From Brevibacillus borstelensis (lineage in GTDB: Bacteria; Bacillota; Bacilli; Brevibacillales; Brevibacillaceae), in contig NZ_RHHO01000012.1 in assembly GCF_003710865.1 (NCBI RefSeq), positions 166,973 through 230,972 of the forward strand: a stretch of 64,000 nucleotides of DNA. Direction: 5' to 3'. Below the pieces are notes generated by a model. The model made no database searches. It was given only the letters and a program-made list of their open reading frames with translations, and was not told the DNA's origin. This document shows positions 40,897 through 50,989 of the stretch, piece by piece. Positions within the stretch are counted from its first letter, which is position 1, and every line of letters starts with the position of its first letter. The position numbers and the translations under genes were made by a program.

Positions 40897-42123
40897 ATGG
40901 CGTTTGATCCACTCTACGCGACAAGGCTGCAGGCCGCCTGGCAAACAGGGCAGAGGTACGCCAAGAGAGCAGTAGCCGGAAGCAACTCGCTCGGCCTGGT
41001 GGTGCTTTATTTTCTGGCCGCTTTCCTGTACATGAGGGTTGCCGAGTCCCTGACCGGCACCTTCTGGACCCAGTTGGCCGCCTGCCTGTTGACCGCTGTG
41101 TTTGTGGCTCCGTCCTCCGTTCGCACTTTTTTGCGAAAAGCCGATCTGGCCATGCTGGCGCCTTCTCCTTACCCGATGAAACACTATTTGCGGTCCGCGT
41201 TTGTCTACAGTCTGCTGGTGCAAGCTGCCGGCATGCTGCTTTTGGCCGTGATCGTCTATCCGGTGTATAAAAGGACAGCCTTGTCTCCGGGCTCATGGGT
41301 GCTGCTCGCCGGCAGCCTCATCCTGCTGAAAATGTGGTGCAGCGACCTGTACTGGCGGCACGTGCGACTGGAGCGCGATTCTTTTCTGCTCCTTGTCGCC
41401 ATATGGGGGATTGCCGCCCTGTTTCTGTACGGCTTCTGGACAAGCAATAGGGTGTACGCGGCCGCTGCGCTTGTGCTCATGGTGATCCTGACCGCCATGG
41501 CGATGAGCAAGGCCGCTCGATACCACCTGCCGTGGCTTTTCCTGATCGAAAAGGAAAACAAGCGTATCGACCTGTACTACACCATCCTGAATATGTTTAT
41601 CGATGTCCCCCACAAGCGGAAAAAGGTGCGCCCCAGAACGTGGGCCATCCGCCTTTTTGATCGGTTGACCGGAGACAAGGGCGATGCGTATCTCTATGTG
41701 CTCGTCCGCCACGTCATTCGGACCGGAGAGACATTTGCGATTTATCTGCGTTTGGCATTCTTGACGCTCGCCCTGATCGCATGGGCAAAAGCGCCTCTTT
41801 TGCTGTACGCGCTTTGCCTGCTTGGCCTCGCTGCTGCCGGAAAACAGGTAACACAGCATATCCGCACCATCGTGCATCCTCCGTCCATCCGGCTTTTGCC
41901 GATCGCATCGGAAGAGCGGCAGCGGGCAGCTTTCCGGCTTTGCCTGGCCATGCTCGGGCTGATGACCGCCGGAATGACCGTCGTTATTTTGAGCAAGACG
42001 GCGCCGCTTTTGGACAAGCTCGCGCTGATTGCGATCTGCTGGATATGGACGTATTTGCTGACGGCGTATTTTTTCCGTCGCAAGAAAACGGCGGCTAACT
42101 ATCAAATCCCTCTAAAACGCTGA
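40897..42123 (+). CDS. ecsB: ABC transporter permease EcsB
   Basis: 408 residues, about 8 membrane segments. The EcsB family pattern is visible: FRLADPLYATRLQ-type start (FDPLYATRLQAAWQTGQRYA), FLRKADLAMLAPSPYPMKHYL near 85 and the long loop NKRIDLYYTILNMFIDVPHKRKKVRPR split over residues 215-245. It pairs with EcsA. Its last 29 bases overlap the convergent lysR gene. Confidence 0.82.
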   Translation: MAFDPLYATRLQAAWQTGQRYAKRAVAGSNSLGLVVLYFLAAFLYMRVAESLTGTFWTQLAACLLTAVFVAPSSVRTFLRKADLAMLAPSPYPMKHYLRSAFVYSLLVQAAGMLLLAVIVYPVYKRTALSPGSWVLLAGSLILLKMWCSDLYWRHVRLERDSFLLLVAIWGIAALFLYGFWTSNRVYAAAALVLMVILTAMAMSKAARYHLPWLFLIEKENKRIDLYYTILNMFIDVPHKRKKVRPRTWAIRLFDRLTGDKGDAYLYVLVRHVIRTGETFAIYLRLAFLTLALIAWAKAPLLLYALCLLGLAAAGKQVTQHIRTIVHPPSIRLLPIASEERQRAAFRLCLAMLGLMTAGMTVVILSKTAPLLDKLALIAICWIWTYLLTAYFFRRKKTAANYQIPLKR

Positions 42124-43000
42124 AGAACTGCTTGAGAAAGTCACAGAACAATTTCTCCGTGGGCGGCAGCTCCCGGTCAGCCGGGATAATGACGCCCACG
42201 GTGCGGGTAACGGTCGGCTCCGTCACCGGGATCATGACGGTGCTGCGGGGCCGATTGTCTGTCAGCGTGATTTCAGGCAGCAGCGTGACCCCCAGTCCGG
42301 CCGCCACCAGCCCTTTGATCGCGTCAATGTCCTCCCCTTCAAACGAGATGGTCGGCCGAAAGCCGAGCTGACCGCACGCCTGTACGACCAGCTCTCGCAA
42401 AATGAACCCCTCCGGGAACAAGACGAACCCTTCCTCGCGAAGCTGACTGAGCTGCAGCCTAGCCTCCCCTGCCAATCGATGGTGGGAAGGAAGCAGCGCC
42501 ACGATCTTCTCCAAAAACAGCGTATGGCCAATCACCTGCTTTTCATCCTTGGGAACCGGTCCAAGGAGAGCCAGATCGATTTCTCCCTTGATCACCGCAT
42601 CGATCAATTGCCGGTACGATCCCTGGCGCAGGTGAAACTGCACATGCGGATGCTGTTCGCGAAAAGCGGAAATGACGGTGGGCAATGTGTAGGCCGCCAA
42701 GCTGCTGGGAAATCCGATGCGGATCGTCCCGCGCTCCGGGTCCAAAAATTCCTCGATCTCCCGTTTGGCTTTGTCAATCACCTTCATCGCCTGCTCCATA
42801 TGCTCCAGAAACACTTTTCCGATCGGGGTCAGCCGTACGTTGCGTCCATCGCGGATAAACAGATTGACGCCCAATTCTGCCTCCAGATTGACGATCTGCC
42901 TGCTGACCGCCGATTGCGCGATATGGAGGGCATGGGAAGCTTCCGTCACATGCTCCCGTTTGGCTACCTCGATAAAATACTGAATCTGCCTCAGTTCCAC
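42095..43000 (-). CDS. LysR-family regulator, GltC-like
   Basis: 301 residues. Helix-turn-helix MELRQIQYFIEVAKREHV then EASHALHIAQSAVSRQIVNLE (residues 20-40), effector domain from about 90 (IRIGFPSSLAAYTLPTVI). It is close to GltC, the Bacillus regulator of glutamate synthase. It is divergent from the glutamate dehydrogenase gene, so it probably ties glutamate turnover to nitrogen state. Two ATCTCAT copies 17 bases apart lie at 43027-43050 in the shared region. Confidence 0.85.
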   Translation of the reverse strand: MELRQIQYFIEVAKREHVTEASHALHIAQSAVSRQIVNLEAELGVNLFIRDGRNVRLTPIGKVFLEHMEQAMKVIDKAKREIEEFLDPERGTIRIGFPSSLAAYTLPTVISAFREQHPHVQFHLRQGSYRQLIDAVIKGEIDLALLGPVPKDEKQVIGHTLFLEKIVALLPSHHRLAGEARLQLSQLREEGFVLFPEGFILRELVVQACGQLGFRPTISFEGEDIDAIKGLVAAGLGVTLLPEITLTDNRPRSTVMIPVTEPTVTRTVGVIIPADRELPPTEKLFCDFLKQFFSVLEGFDS

Positions 43001-43189
43001 CGTTCTCCCCCTCTCTATTTTTATTCATCTCATTTCGGCATTAATCTCATCTATATTCTATATTGTTTCGATTAATCCTTACAGATAAAATACTTTTGTA
43101 TTCCGTTCATCTTTTTTTAAATTGTTCTGATTACTATTACTGCTCTATTTAAAATTATTTAAAAATAGAGAAAAAAGAGGGAGAGAACT

Positions 43190-44467
43190 ATGGCGATTTT
43201 CCAGGAGGTTCAACAATCGGCGGGTGAAGTCCTCAATCCGTATGAAATTGTGCAGACCCAAATTGAAACTGCAGCATCCCTGCTCGGATTGGAGCGCGGC
43301 GTGGTAGAAATACTGAAAAAACCGAAACGGGTATTGTACGTTTCTTTCCCGGTCAAGCTCGACGACGGCAGTATCCGCGTATTCGAAGGCTTTCGCTCCC
43401 AACACAACGATGCGATCGGACCGACAAAAGGGGGCATCCGCTTTCACCCGGATGTGACCCTGGATGAGGTAAAGGCGCTGTCGATGTGGATGACGTTCAA
43501 ATGCGGCGTCGTCAGCCTGCCCTACGGCGGCGGCAAAGGCGGTGTTATTTGCGATCCCCACGAGTTCAGCAAAGCGGAAATCGAACGGATCAGCCGCGGC
43601 TTTATGGAAGCGATCGCGGACATCGTCGGTCCGGAAAAAGACATCCCGGCCCCGGACGTTTATACGAACCCGCAAATTATGGGGTGGATGATGGATACGT
43701 ACAGCCGGATCAAAGGTTCTTACAGCCCCGGCGTCATTACCGGCAAGCCCCTGATCATCGGCGGATCGAAAGGACGCAGTGAGGCCACCGCACGCGGCTG
43801 TGTATACACCATCGAAGAAGCGATGAAGGATATGGGCAAATCGCTGCAGGGAGCGACCGTCGCCATCCAGGGCTTTGGCAATGCAGGGCGCATCGCGGCT
43901 GACCTGCTGTCCGGGCTCGGCTGCAAGATCGTAGCTGTCAGCGACTCCAAAGGCGCTCTCTACGACCCGGCCGGGCTGGATCTGGCCCAGGTGGAGAAAT
44001 TGAAGGATTCGTCCACCATTTTGGATTACGACGCCCGTTTCCACCTCCAGCAGCCAGAGGAGCTGTTGGAGCTGGATGTAGACATTTTGGTCCCCGCTGC
44101 GCTGGAAAACGTGATCACATTGAAAAATGCCCATAAAGTCAAAGCGCGCATCATCGCCGAAGCGGCCAACGGCCCGACTACGCCCGAAGCAGACAAAGTG
44201 CTGCACCAAAACGGCGTCTTGGTCATCCCCGACATTCTCGCCAATGCAGGCGGCGTGACCGTCTCGTACTTTGAGTGGGTGCAAAACCTGATGAATTACT
44301 ACTGGAGCGAAGCCGAAGTAAACCAGAAGCTGCGCGACGTCATGACCCAGTCGTACTGGGCCGTTCGTTCAATCGCGCAGGAGTACAAAACGGATTTCCG
44401 CACAGCCGCTTACATGATCTCTCTCAAACGCATCGCAGAGGCGATGAGAGCAAGAGGCTGGGTGTAG
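43190..44467 (+). CDS. gudB: NAD-type glutamate dehydrogenase
   Basis: 425 residues, the normal hexameric size. Catalytic and binding motifs: GPTKGGIRFHPDVTLDEVKAL near 82, FKCGVVSLPYGGGKGGV near 105 (catalytic Lys in PYGGGKGG), DVYTNPQIMGWMMDTY near 155, NAD fold VAIQGFGNAGRIAADLL near 225. It deaminates glutamate to 2-oxoglutarate. It could be RocG rather than GudB. GAGGGAG precedes ATG 43190. No in-frame duplication near the active site, which would mark the cryptic GudB, was seen. Confidence 0.92.
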   Translation: MAIFQEVQQSAGEVLNPYEIVQTQIETAASLLGLERGVVEILKKPKRVLYVSFPVKLDDGSIRVFEGFRSQHNDAIGPTKGGIRFHPDVTLDEVKALSMWMTFKCGVVSLPYGGGKGGVICDPHEFSKAEIERISRGFMEAIADIVGPEKDIPAPDVYTNPQIMGWMMDTYSRIKGSYSPGVITGKPLIIGGSKGRSEATARGCVYTIEEAMKDMGKSLQGATVAIQGFGNAGRIAADLLSGLGCKIVAVSDSKGALYDPAGLDLAQVEKLKDSSTILDYDARFHLQQPEELLELDVDILVPAALENVITLKNAHKVKARIIAEAANGPTTPEADKVLHQNGVLVIPDILANAGGVTVSYFEWVQNLMNYYWSEAEVNQKLRDVMTQSYWAVRSIAQEYKTDFRTAAYMISLKRIAEAMRARGWV

Positions 44468-44498
44468 AGCTCCTGCACATTCCGGATCAAATAATCAA

Positions 44499-44532
44499 AG
44501 CCGCCCGGCATCAGCGCTTGGCGGCTCTTTTT
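44499..44532 (+). terminator. Terminator of the glutamate dehydrogenase gene
   Basis: AGCCGCC (44499-44505) with GGCGGCT (44520-44526) and a T-rich tail. Confidence 0.85.
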
Positions 44533-44571
44533 GTGGCCTAGAGTCGGCGCAGAGGTTGCTCTGGCGCTGCT

Positions 44572-46074
44572 CTAGTCTCTATTGCGGTCACGGTCGCGAT
44601 CCCGATCCCAGTCTCTTCTGTTCCTGTTGTGTTGGGCCGGTCTTCCTTTTCCATGCCCCGCTCGCGAGAAGCCGCCTCCGCCTCCGCCGCTCCGCTTGGC
44701 TCCGGTACGAGGGCCTCTGCCTCTGGACTGATCCATCATTTTTCTCTTGCCTACGCGCAGAGGGGCTTCCTCTGTCAAACGGACAGGAGTGGTGTCGGGT
44801 TCCTTGGTAAGCAGCTTCAATGCAGCGGCTACCAACGTTACGGAATCGACCTCATCCAAAAGCTGCTCAGCCAGCGACTTGTACATGCTCAGCTCGCCGC
44901 TGCCTGTCGTCTCCATCAGTTTGTCCACTGTCAGACGCTGTTGTCCCTCGATCGCTTCGGCAAGCGTCGGAACAGGCTTTCTTTCCATCTTGCGGTTGGT
45001 AGCCTTCTCGATATAACGCAGGTGGTCTGTTTCTCTCGGAGTGACCAGCGTAATCGCCAAGCCTGTTTTACCCGCACGCCCGGTTCTGCCGATGCGGTGG
45101 ACATAGCTCTCTGAATCCTGCGGAATGTCAAAGTTGTACACGTGGGTAACCCCGCTGATATCCAATCCGCGAGCGGCCACATCGGTAGCGACCAGCACTT
45201 CGATCGTGCCTTCCTTGAACTTGCGAAGCACGCTGTCGCGTTTTGCCTGATTCAAGTCGCCGTGGATGCCTTCCGCACCGTATCCGCGCTTGTTCAGAGC
45301 CTCTGCCAGCTCGTCTACGCGGCGTTTGGTCCGTCCGAAGATAATCGCCAGCTCAGGCGAATGGATGTCCAGGAGACGGCACAGAACATCAAATTTCTGC
45401 TTCTCCGGCACTTCCATATACTGCTGCTGGATATTGGGAACGGTCAATTCCTTCGCCTTGATCGAAATGGTAACAGGGTTTTTCATGAAATTGCGGGCAA
45501 TTTCCTGGATCGGGCGCGGCATCGTCGCCGAGAACAGCAGGGTTTGCCGCTCTTCCGGCATCTCTTGCAAGATAGCCTTGATGTCGTCGACAAAGCCCAT
45601 GTTGAGCATTTCATCCGCTTCATCCAGTACGACCATTTCCACACCGTGCAGACGAATCGTCTTGCGGTTCATATGGTCCATGAACCGGCCCGGAGTAGCA
45701 ACGATAATTTCAGGGCGCTTTTTCAATGCCCTGATCTGGCGCTGGATATCCTGTCCGCCGTAGATCGGCAGAGCAGTCACTTTTTTGTGCTGGGCAATCT
45801 TGTTCAGTTCTTCAGCTACCTGAACAGCCAGTTCCCGGGTGGGAGTGAGGACTACCGCCTGGATCTGTTCCTTTTCGCTATCCACTCTTTCCACGAGCGG
45901 GATGCCGAAAGCAGCGGTTTTCCCTGTACCGGTTTGTGCCTGCCCGATTAAATCCTGTCCCTGCAGGACGGTGGGGATCGTCTCCGCCTGAATCGGTGTC
46001 GCCTCTTCAAACCCCATGTCACTCAGGGCGCGGGCTACCAGATGATGGAGCCCAAAATCATAAAATGTTGCCAA
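44572..46074 (-). CDS. cshA: DEAD-box RNA helicase, CshA-like
   Basis: 500 residues. Q motif [23 protein letters not shown], Walker [16 protein letters not shown] near 46, DEAD in [14 protein letters not shown] near 150, SAT in [10 protein letters not shown] near 180, motif [15 protein letters not shown] near 330. The C-terminal tail (after 440) is Arg/Gly/Asp-rich with [12 protein letters not shown] at the end, for RNA contact. It helps mRNA decay and ribosome assembly, especially in cold. TTG start at 46074 with GGAG 11 bases upstream. It follows the cold-shock gene on the same strand. Confidence 0.9.
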   Translation of the reverse strand: MATFYDFGLHHLVARALSDMGFEEATPIQAETIPTVLQGQDLIGQAQTGTGKTAAFGIPLVERVDSEKEQIQAVVLTPTRELAVQVAEELNKIAQHKKVTALPIYGGQDIQRQIRALKKRPEIIVATPGRFMDHMNRKTIRLHGVEMVVLDEADEMLNMGFVDDIKAILQEMPEERQTLLFSATMPRPIQEIARNFMKNPVTISIKAKELTVPNIQQQYMEVPEKQKFDVLCRLLDIHSPELAIIFGRTKRRVDELAEALNKRGYGAEGIHGDLNQAKRDSVLRKFKEGTIEVLVATDVAARGLDISGVTHVYNFDIPQDSESYVHRIGRTGRAGKTGLAITLVTPRETDHLRYIEKATNRKMERKPVPTLAEAIEGQQRLTVDKLMETTGSGELSMYKSLAEQLLDEVDSVTLVAAALKLLTKEPDTTPVRLTEEAPLRVGKRKMMDQSRGRGPRTGAKRSGGGGGGFSRAGHGKGRPAQHNRNRRDWDRDRDRDRNRD

Positions 46075-46127
46075 TGCGCGTCAATCTCCTTTGCTTAAAT
46101 CTAAATGTCCTACCACTTAAAATGACC

Positions 46128-46174
46128 GAAAAAGAGGGCTGTATTCCTGTTGATGGAATAAGCCCTCTTTTCGC
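46128..46174 (-). terminator. Terminator of the cold-shock gene
   Basis: AAAAGAGGGCT-ATTCC pairs with GGAAT-AGCCCTCTTTT; U-tract on the minus strand. Confidence 0.85.
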
Positions 46175-46191
46175 GTCTATATCAGAAGGAT

Positions 46192-46389
46192 TTACAGTTT
46201 GTTTACGTTTGCAGCTTGTGGACCGCGATTGCCTTCCACGATGTCAAATTCAACGTTTTGTCCTTCTTCCAGGCTTTTGAAACCATTTCCTTGGATCGCG
46301 GAGAAGTGAACGAATACGTCGTCACCATCTTCACGCTCAATGAAACCAAAGCCCTTTTCTGCATTAAACCATTTTACTTTTCCGATCAC
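46192..46389 (-). CDS. Cold-shock protein, CspA family
   Basis: 65 residues, a single cold-shock domain. RNP1 KGFGFIE and RNP2 VFVHFSAI are both present. GTG start at 46389 with GAGGAGG 8 bases upstream; an ATG further up has no ribosome site. A leader of at least 100 AT-rich bases precedes it, as usual for thermosensing csp mRNAs. It acts as an RNA chaperone. Confidence 0.95.
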   Translation of the reverse strand: MIGKVKWFNAEKGFGFIEREDGDDVFVHFSAIQGNGFKSLEEGQNVEFDIVEGNRGPQAANVNKL

Positions 46390-46595
46390 GATTGTGGCCT
46401 CCTCATGTAAACAATTGATAAAAAGCAAGAAAACCTCAAAACCGTTTCCGCTTGAAACCTCATGAGAGGCCGCAAAATCGTTCCCGGGTATTCATGTCTT
46501 TTTAACATAGATAATATCATACCATCATTTTCGTCAATTAGCAAACATCGCTGCGTGCCTACACGCAGCGATATTTCCACTATAGCAATATTTGG

Positions 46596-47465
46596 CTATT
46601 GGAGCCACTTTTTGTACAGCTCATCAAATTTGCCTTGCAGCTTCATTTCATCCATCCATACATCCAGATAGCTGGCAAAGATAAAATCTCCGCGGTGGAT
46701 CATGTACGCTTTTTCGCTTTTGGTGAAAGGATTGTCAGTCAAAGCCGCATACAAGCGCGGGTCTGCCTTTTGGTAAACCATGGCTTCCAGCGTGTCCGTA
46801 ATCATCACATCATAAGTGCCATTGGCTACGAGGCCCGGAATGTCGAGGTTGTTTTCCACTACTGTCACCTTCGCGTTTGTCAGGTGCTCGCGAACAAATT
46901 TTTCGTTGGTTCCGCCTGGATTCACGCCAATGCGGACAGTCGGCTTGTTGATGTCTTCAACGGTTTTGTACTTGTCTTTATCCTCTTTGCGGATCAGCGG
47001 AGCCTTTCCGAATTGGATGTAGCCTTCGCTCATGTGGGCCTTTTTCTGTCTTTCGGTATTGCGGGTAACGCCGCCAACAGCGATATCGAATTTGTCAGCC
47101 AAAAGGTCATCCATCAATGTCGGCCAGGAGGTTTGGACGAAGCGGGCTTCTACGCCCAGACTTTTCGCAAACTCTTTCATGGCGTCGATATCGTAACCTT
47201 CAAACTCGCCAGTCTTCGGATTCAAATATGTGAAAGGTTTGTAGTCACCCGGTGTGCCGATGAGGATGTACCCCCGCTTAATGATCGCATCGAGGCGGGA
47301 CTCAAACTTTTTATTTTCCTGTTTCAGATCGGTATTTTTCGCGTATACAGCATTTTGATTGGCCGCCGCGACAGAGCTCATCGCCGAAGCATTGCCGACT
47401 GTGCCTGTCGCAAGCAAAGCAGCGGCTACAGTACTTGCCATCATGAGTTTTTTCCAGTTTTTCAT
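46596..47465 (-). CDS. Secreted cyclohexadienyl-dehydratase-like / solute-binding protein
   Basis: 289 residues. Signal peptide to about residue 30 (MKNWKKLMMASTVAAALLAT). The body is a type II solute-binding fold: ILIGTPGDYKPFTYLNPKTG near 70, ARFVQTSWPTLMDDL near 110, GVNPGGTNEKFVREHL near 180, and VMITDTLEAMVYQKADPRL near 215. NPGGTNEKF, TSWPTLM and TDxxEA match cyclohexadienyl dehydratase (PheC), including the catalytic-looking Glu, more than ordinary amino-acid binders. It may make phenylpyruvate/phenylalanine outside the cell, or bind an amino acid. GGAGGAG precedes ATG 47465. No ABC partner genes nearby. Confidence 0.8.
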   Translation of the reverse strand: MKNWKKLMMASTVAAALLATGTVGNASAMSSVAAANQNAVYAKNTDLKQENKKFESRLDAIIKRGYILIGTPGDYKPFTYLNPKTGEFEGYDIDAMKEFAKSLGVEARFVQTSWPTLMDDLLADKFDIAVGGVTRNTERQKKAHMSEGYIQFGKAPLIRKEDKDKYKTVEDINKPTVRIGVNPGGTNEKFVREHLTNAKVTVVENNLDIPGLVANGTYDVMITDTLEAMVYQKADPRLYAALTDNPFTKSEKAYMIHRGDFIFASYLDVWMDEMKLQGKFDELYKKWLQ

Positions 47466-47605
47466 CTTCTTCTCCTCCAGATCCAATGCTTTTGTCTTTG
47501 TTTCTGCCTCAACACTTTCCAGATGTTTCCTGCTATCTCCCAGAGGCATCCCCCCTTTCGCAGGAGGCTTTTCCTACTGATATCCAAAATGGCCACAGCG
47601 TATGG

Positions 47606-49579
47606 CTACAGCGTAAATTTCCCAAGCCTCTTCTGCATTTCATCCACCACATCTTGCAGCTTGCCGACGGATTCGGCAATATCTTCAATCGTACGCAGTT
47701 GTTGATGTGTCGCTTCCGCCACATTTTTTGCATCCTCGGATGCATGGTTGGCGATGGCGTGCATTTCTGCCACCGATGCGCTTACCTCTTCCGAACCGGC
47801 CGACATTTCTTCCGAAGCGGCGGAGACTTCGAGGATGTGGTCTGCTACATTGCGCGAGGCGCTCATGATGCGATCAAAAATGGCTCGCACTTCCTCGATC
47901 AGCTCAACACCGTCTTTCACGTTTTTATTCCCGGCATCCATCGCCTCTACTGCTTCCGCGGTATCCTGCTGGATTTCCTGGATCAGCTGAGCGATTTTCG
48001 CCGCCGATTCTTCAGACTGATGCGCCAGACTCTTCACTTCACCCGCTACAACCGCGAAGCCGCGGCCATGCTCGCCTGCCCGTGCCGCTTCAATCGATGC
48101 GTTCAAGGCGAGGAGATTGATCTGTGAGGTCAGCCCGCTGATCGTGTCAAGAATGCTTTCGATTTCCTGGGACCGCGCATGCAGTTTTTCGATGGCTGTC
48201 GACACCTTGGCAGTGCCCTCTCCGATACTCGTCATTTGCTGCACGGCGTGATCTACCACCGTAGCGCCCTGCTCCGCCTGTTTGGCCGCCTCCTGCGCAG
48301 ATTCCGATACCCGCGAGGATGTCTCCGCAATCTTCACGATGCCGACGGCCATATCATTCATCGAAAGCGCGACTTCCTGCGCACTGCCAGCCTGCGCTGC
48401 GGCGCCGTCAGCAATTTGTTGAACAGAGCTGCTGATCCGGTTTACTGCCTGGGTCGCTTGATCTATCCCGGCAGATACTTCCTTGGTGAAGGAGAGCACC
48501 TCATCCGAAGACAGGGAGACACCCTGGATCAAGTCCTTCAAATGATTCACCGTTTGGTTGAAATCGCGGGACAACACGGCGATCTCGTCTTTTCCTTGCA
48601 CGGTCACGCTATTGGTCAAGTCGCCCTTCGCCACCACCTGCACCACCTGGTTCAGACGCTGAATAGGCCGGACCATGCTGACTGCCACGGCATAAACGAC
48701 GGCGATAGCGAGAACGATAGCGACGCCGGAGATGATCAACAGCTTCACCATCAATTCAGCGATAGGGGCATGCAGCTCTTCAGATGGAGCGGCAATAAAT
48801 ACCCCCCAGTGTTGGTCAGTAGACGCGTAGGATGCGAACATTTCCTTGCCATCCGCCTCGTACTGAACCGTTCCCTCTCCGCCGCTCTGGATCGCTTGGA
48901 AAGCCTCCTGCAGCTGCGGAATATCGGTAGTAGCCAGAGACTCCTTCAGGATCAACTCTTCATTTGGATTCCAGACATAGGTTCCTTTTTGACTGACGAG
49001 GAAAGCGTAGCCTGTCTGCCCAAAGGTTTCCTCGGAAACGGTTGTCTGAATTTCGTTGATCGGGATGGTAGACCCCATGTACCCGTACTGCTTGTTGTTT
49101 TTCATCAGCGGTACGATGATCGTCACGATATTGTTGCCGGTACGCTTGGAGACGACCGGCTCCGAGATGATCACTTTCCCTTCGCCTTTTCCCGCAGCCT
49201 GAAAGTGCTCCCTGTCGGAAACCTGTGTCACTTCGCCTTTGAAGTTGATGACACGGTTTCCGGTCAGGTCGTAGGAAAAGAAGAAGGTTTCAAACTCCGG
49301 GTGTTGCTTCTGGGCGTCCTGAATCAGCTTCAGGTCCTTTGCCTGATCGTTGTCTTCCGAGATCATTTTGGAAATCGTTTCGAGAATGATAATTTTGCTG
49401 TTAAAAAACGTTTCAATCTGTTCAGACAGATTTTTTGCGCTCAGCTCGGCTTCCTTGTCAAGGCTCGTTTCCAGAATACTCGAGGAGCTCCAGTAACTCG
49501 CAACAGATACAGAAATCAAACTGATAATTAGCAGGATGCTCATCACCACAATCAGTTTTTGCTTGAGACTGTTTCCCAT
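47606..49579 (-). CDS. Methyl-accepting chemotaxis protein with dCache sensor
   Basis: 657 residues. TM1 near 10-32; an extracellular double-Cache domain (about 35-280, with [20 protein letters not shown] and [14 protein letters not shown]); TM2 near 282-305; HAMP to about 360; then the methyl-accepting signalling domain with the tip [35 protein letters not shown] split near 490-525. It senses a small molecule outside and talks to CheA/CheW. The gene follows a c-di-GMP-I riboswitch and terminator. GGGAGGG precedes ATG 49579. Confidence 0.93.
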   Translation of the reverse strand: MGNSLKQKLIVVMSILLIISLISVSVASYWSSSSILETSLDKEAELSAKNLSEQIETFFNSKIIILETISKMISEDNDQAKDLKLIQDAQKQHPEFETFFFSYDLTGNRVINFKGEVTQVSDREHFQAAGKGEGKVIISEPVVSKRTGNNIVTIIVPLMKNNKQYGYMGSTIPINEIQTTVSEETFGQTGYAFLVSQKGTYVWNPNEELILKESLATTDIPQLQEAFQAIQSGGEGTVQYEADGKEMFASYASTDQHWGVFIAAPSEELHAPIAELMVKLLIISGVAIVLAIAVVYAVAVSMVRPIQRLNQVVQVVAKGDLTNSVTVQGKDEIAVLSRDFNQTVNHLKDLIQGVSLSSDEVLSFTKEVSAGIDQATQAVNRISSSVQQIADGAAAQAGSAQEVALSMNDMAVGIVKIAETSSRVSESAQEAAKQAEQGATVVDHAVQQMTSIGEGTAKVSTAIEKLHARSQEIESILDTISGLTSQINLLALNASIEAARAGEHGRGFAVVAGEVKSLAHQSEESAAKIAQLIQEIQQDTAEAVEAMDAGNKNVKDGVELIEEVRAIFDRIMSASRNVADHILEVSAASEEMSAGSEEVSASVAEMHAIANHASEDAKNVAEATHQQLRTIEDIAESVGKLQDVVDEMQKRLGKFTL

Positions 49580-49631
49580 GGATATGATCCCTCCCTATCC
49601 CCCTACACGCGACGACCTGCCTTCTTTTTTG

Positions 49632-49667
49632 GGCACAAAAAAAAGAAGACTGCCATTCCGACAGCTT
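49632..49667 (-). terminator. Terminator of the c-di-GMP riboswitch
   Basis: AGAAG...CTTCT-type stem (bulged) followed by T8 on the minus strand, between the aptamer and the chemoreceptor start. Confidence 0.75.
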
Positions 49668-49679
49668 CTTTGCTTCGGT

Positions 49680-49766
49680 CTGGCAACCCGGCTGTCGTAG
49701 CCGCATTTTTATGCAGCCTTAGACCCGTGGCTTTGCGTCCCCGCCTTTCAGTGGGTTTGCCTTTTT
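49680..49766 (-). promoter_or_regulatory. Cyclic-di-GMP-I (GEMM) riboswitch
   Basis: On the minus strand: GGCAAACCCACTGAAAGG, GGGGACGCAAAGCCACGGG, a second helix (GGCTGCAT/ATGCGGCT) and closing GCCGGGTTGCC. These are the core conserved blocks of the class I aptamer. It lies in the chemoreceptor leader; a TATAAT lies about 45 bases upstream. Confidence 0.93.
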
Positions 49767-49982
49767 CAGAATTTTTAATTAGGTTAAAAATACTATAGCA
49801 AAATTATAATAACATACTCATAACCTATTGAGCGTAGTAAATGAGGACTATTTTGCGAACAAAAAAATATCATACAATCTGTGACAAATCATCATTTACT
49901 ATCAATACCGGTTGAATAAGCCGGAAAATAATCATAGACTTATATATAGACGGAAAATAAAAAGGAGATGACTTTTCCTATA

Positions 49983-50417
49983 ATGAAAAAATTACTGATG
50001 TTGGTCATTGCGTTTGTCCTTGTACTGGCTCCAACTGGCTTTGTAACCGATCACGCCGATGCCAAAGGCTACAAATCCGGCAAAAAGTCTATCGCTCCTA
50101 CAAAAACGACGCCGAACAAAGCGGATTCCAATGTAAATGCGACGACGAACAACAACACCACGAATTCCACAACACCGGTAAAAAATACATCTACTGCTGC
50201 ACCGAGCAAAGGCGGTTTCATGAAAGGCCTGCTCGTCGGCGGTCTGGCAGGATTGCTGTTTGGCAGCCTGTTCAGCGATTTGGGCGTACTCGGCTCCATC
50301 CTCGGATTCATGATCAACATCCTCGCGGTCATCGTGTTGATCGCTGTGATCCGGAAGGTTTACTTGCTCTTTAAAAACCAGCGTAAAAAGCAGGAATGGG
50401 ATACATGGAAACGATAA
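49983..50417 (+). CDS. Secreted or membrane-anchored protein with Thr/Asn-rich linker
   Basis: 144 residues. Signal-like start (MKKLLMLVIAFVLVLAPTGF), then a Lys/Thr/Asn-rich stretch (35-75), then a long hydrophobic hairpin FMKGLLVGGLAGLLFGSLFSDL and GSILGFMINILAVIVLIAVI. Such glycine-rich hydrophobic segments occur in Tim44-like or glycine-zipper membrane proteins. Function unknown. AAGGAG lies 15 bases upstream of this ATG; an earlier ATG at 49968 abuts it too closely. It overlaps yxcD. Confidence 0.65.
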   Translation: MKKLLMLVIAFVLVLAPTGFVTDHADAKGYKSGKKSIAPTKTTPNKADSNVNATTNNNTTNSTTPVKNTSTAAPSKGGFMKGLLVGGLAGLLFGSLFSDLGVLGSILGFMINILAVIVLIAVIRKVYLLFKNQRKKQEWDTWKR

Positions 50418-50701
50418 AAATTCTTGAGCAGGACATTATAAACGCCATTTGCATGCATGTGGCGAGCAAAAAGCAGATTCAGCCGCAAGAGGTTGCCGTC
50501 GAGCTGATGTGGGACGAGGACTACGGTTTTTCCGCTGAAGTGTACGCCAACGACCGCAAGCAGATCTTTATCAAAATCAACATTATTGAAGCGATCCGTT
50601 ATTGGCTGCAGACGTACATGCACCGCGATCCTTATTCGGCCAGACTGGAACTCGTTCTAGACGAAGAAGAAGGCATTATCGCCTATGCGAGCTACGGCTG
50701 A
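50405..50701 (+). CDS. YxcD-family protein
   Basis: 98 residues. METIKILEQDIINAICMHVA and EVAVELMWDEDYGFSAEVYAN, with a C-terminal LELVLDEEEGIIAYASY, fit the YxcD/DUF2653 type of small cytoplasmic Bacillales protein of unknown role. It starts inside the preceding gene (13-base overlap), with AGGAAT as ribosome site, so the two are co-expressed. Confidence 0.75.
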   Translation: METIKILEQDIINAICMHVASKKQIQPQEVAVELMWDEDYGFSAEVYANDRKQIFIKINIIEAIRYWLQTYMHRDPYSARLELVLDEEEGIIAYASYG

Positions 50702-50989
50702 TAAAAACGCAGCACAATTCTGCACGATCATTGTTTGCCATAAAAAAGCATCATCGGAAAATTGCTGAGCTATGATCCGAATGTTGAGCTTTGACCCGCA
50801 AGCCGGACACTTTACCAGGTGCCCTGTCTTGCGGGTCATTGTTTTCTTTTTCGCCTATCATTTCTTTTCGTAAGAATTTTGTAAGGATTTTCAAAGCCCT
50901 TTTGTAAAAAGTACCCGGTATGATAGAAATATCTCCTCGGTTCGGGAAATGAACAGACACAAGAAAGATTCGTAAGGTGGGAAGCTGGC

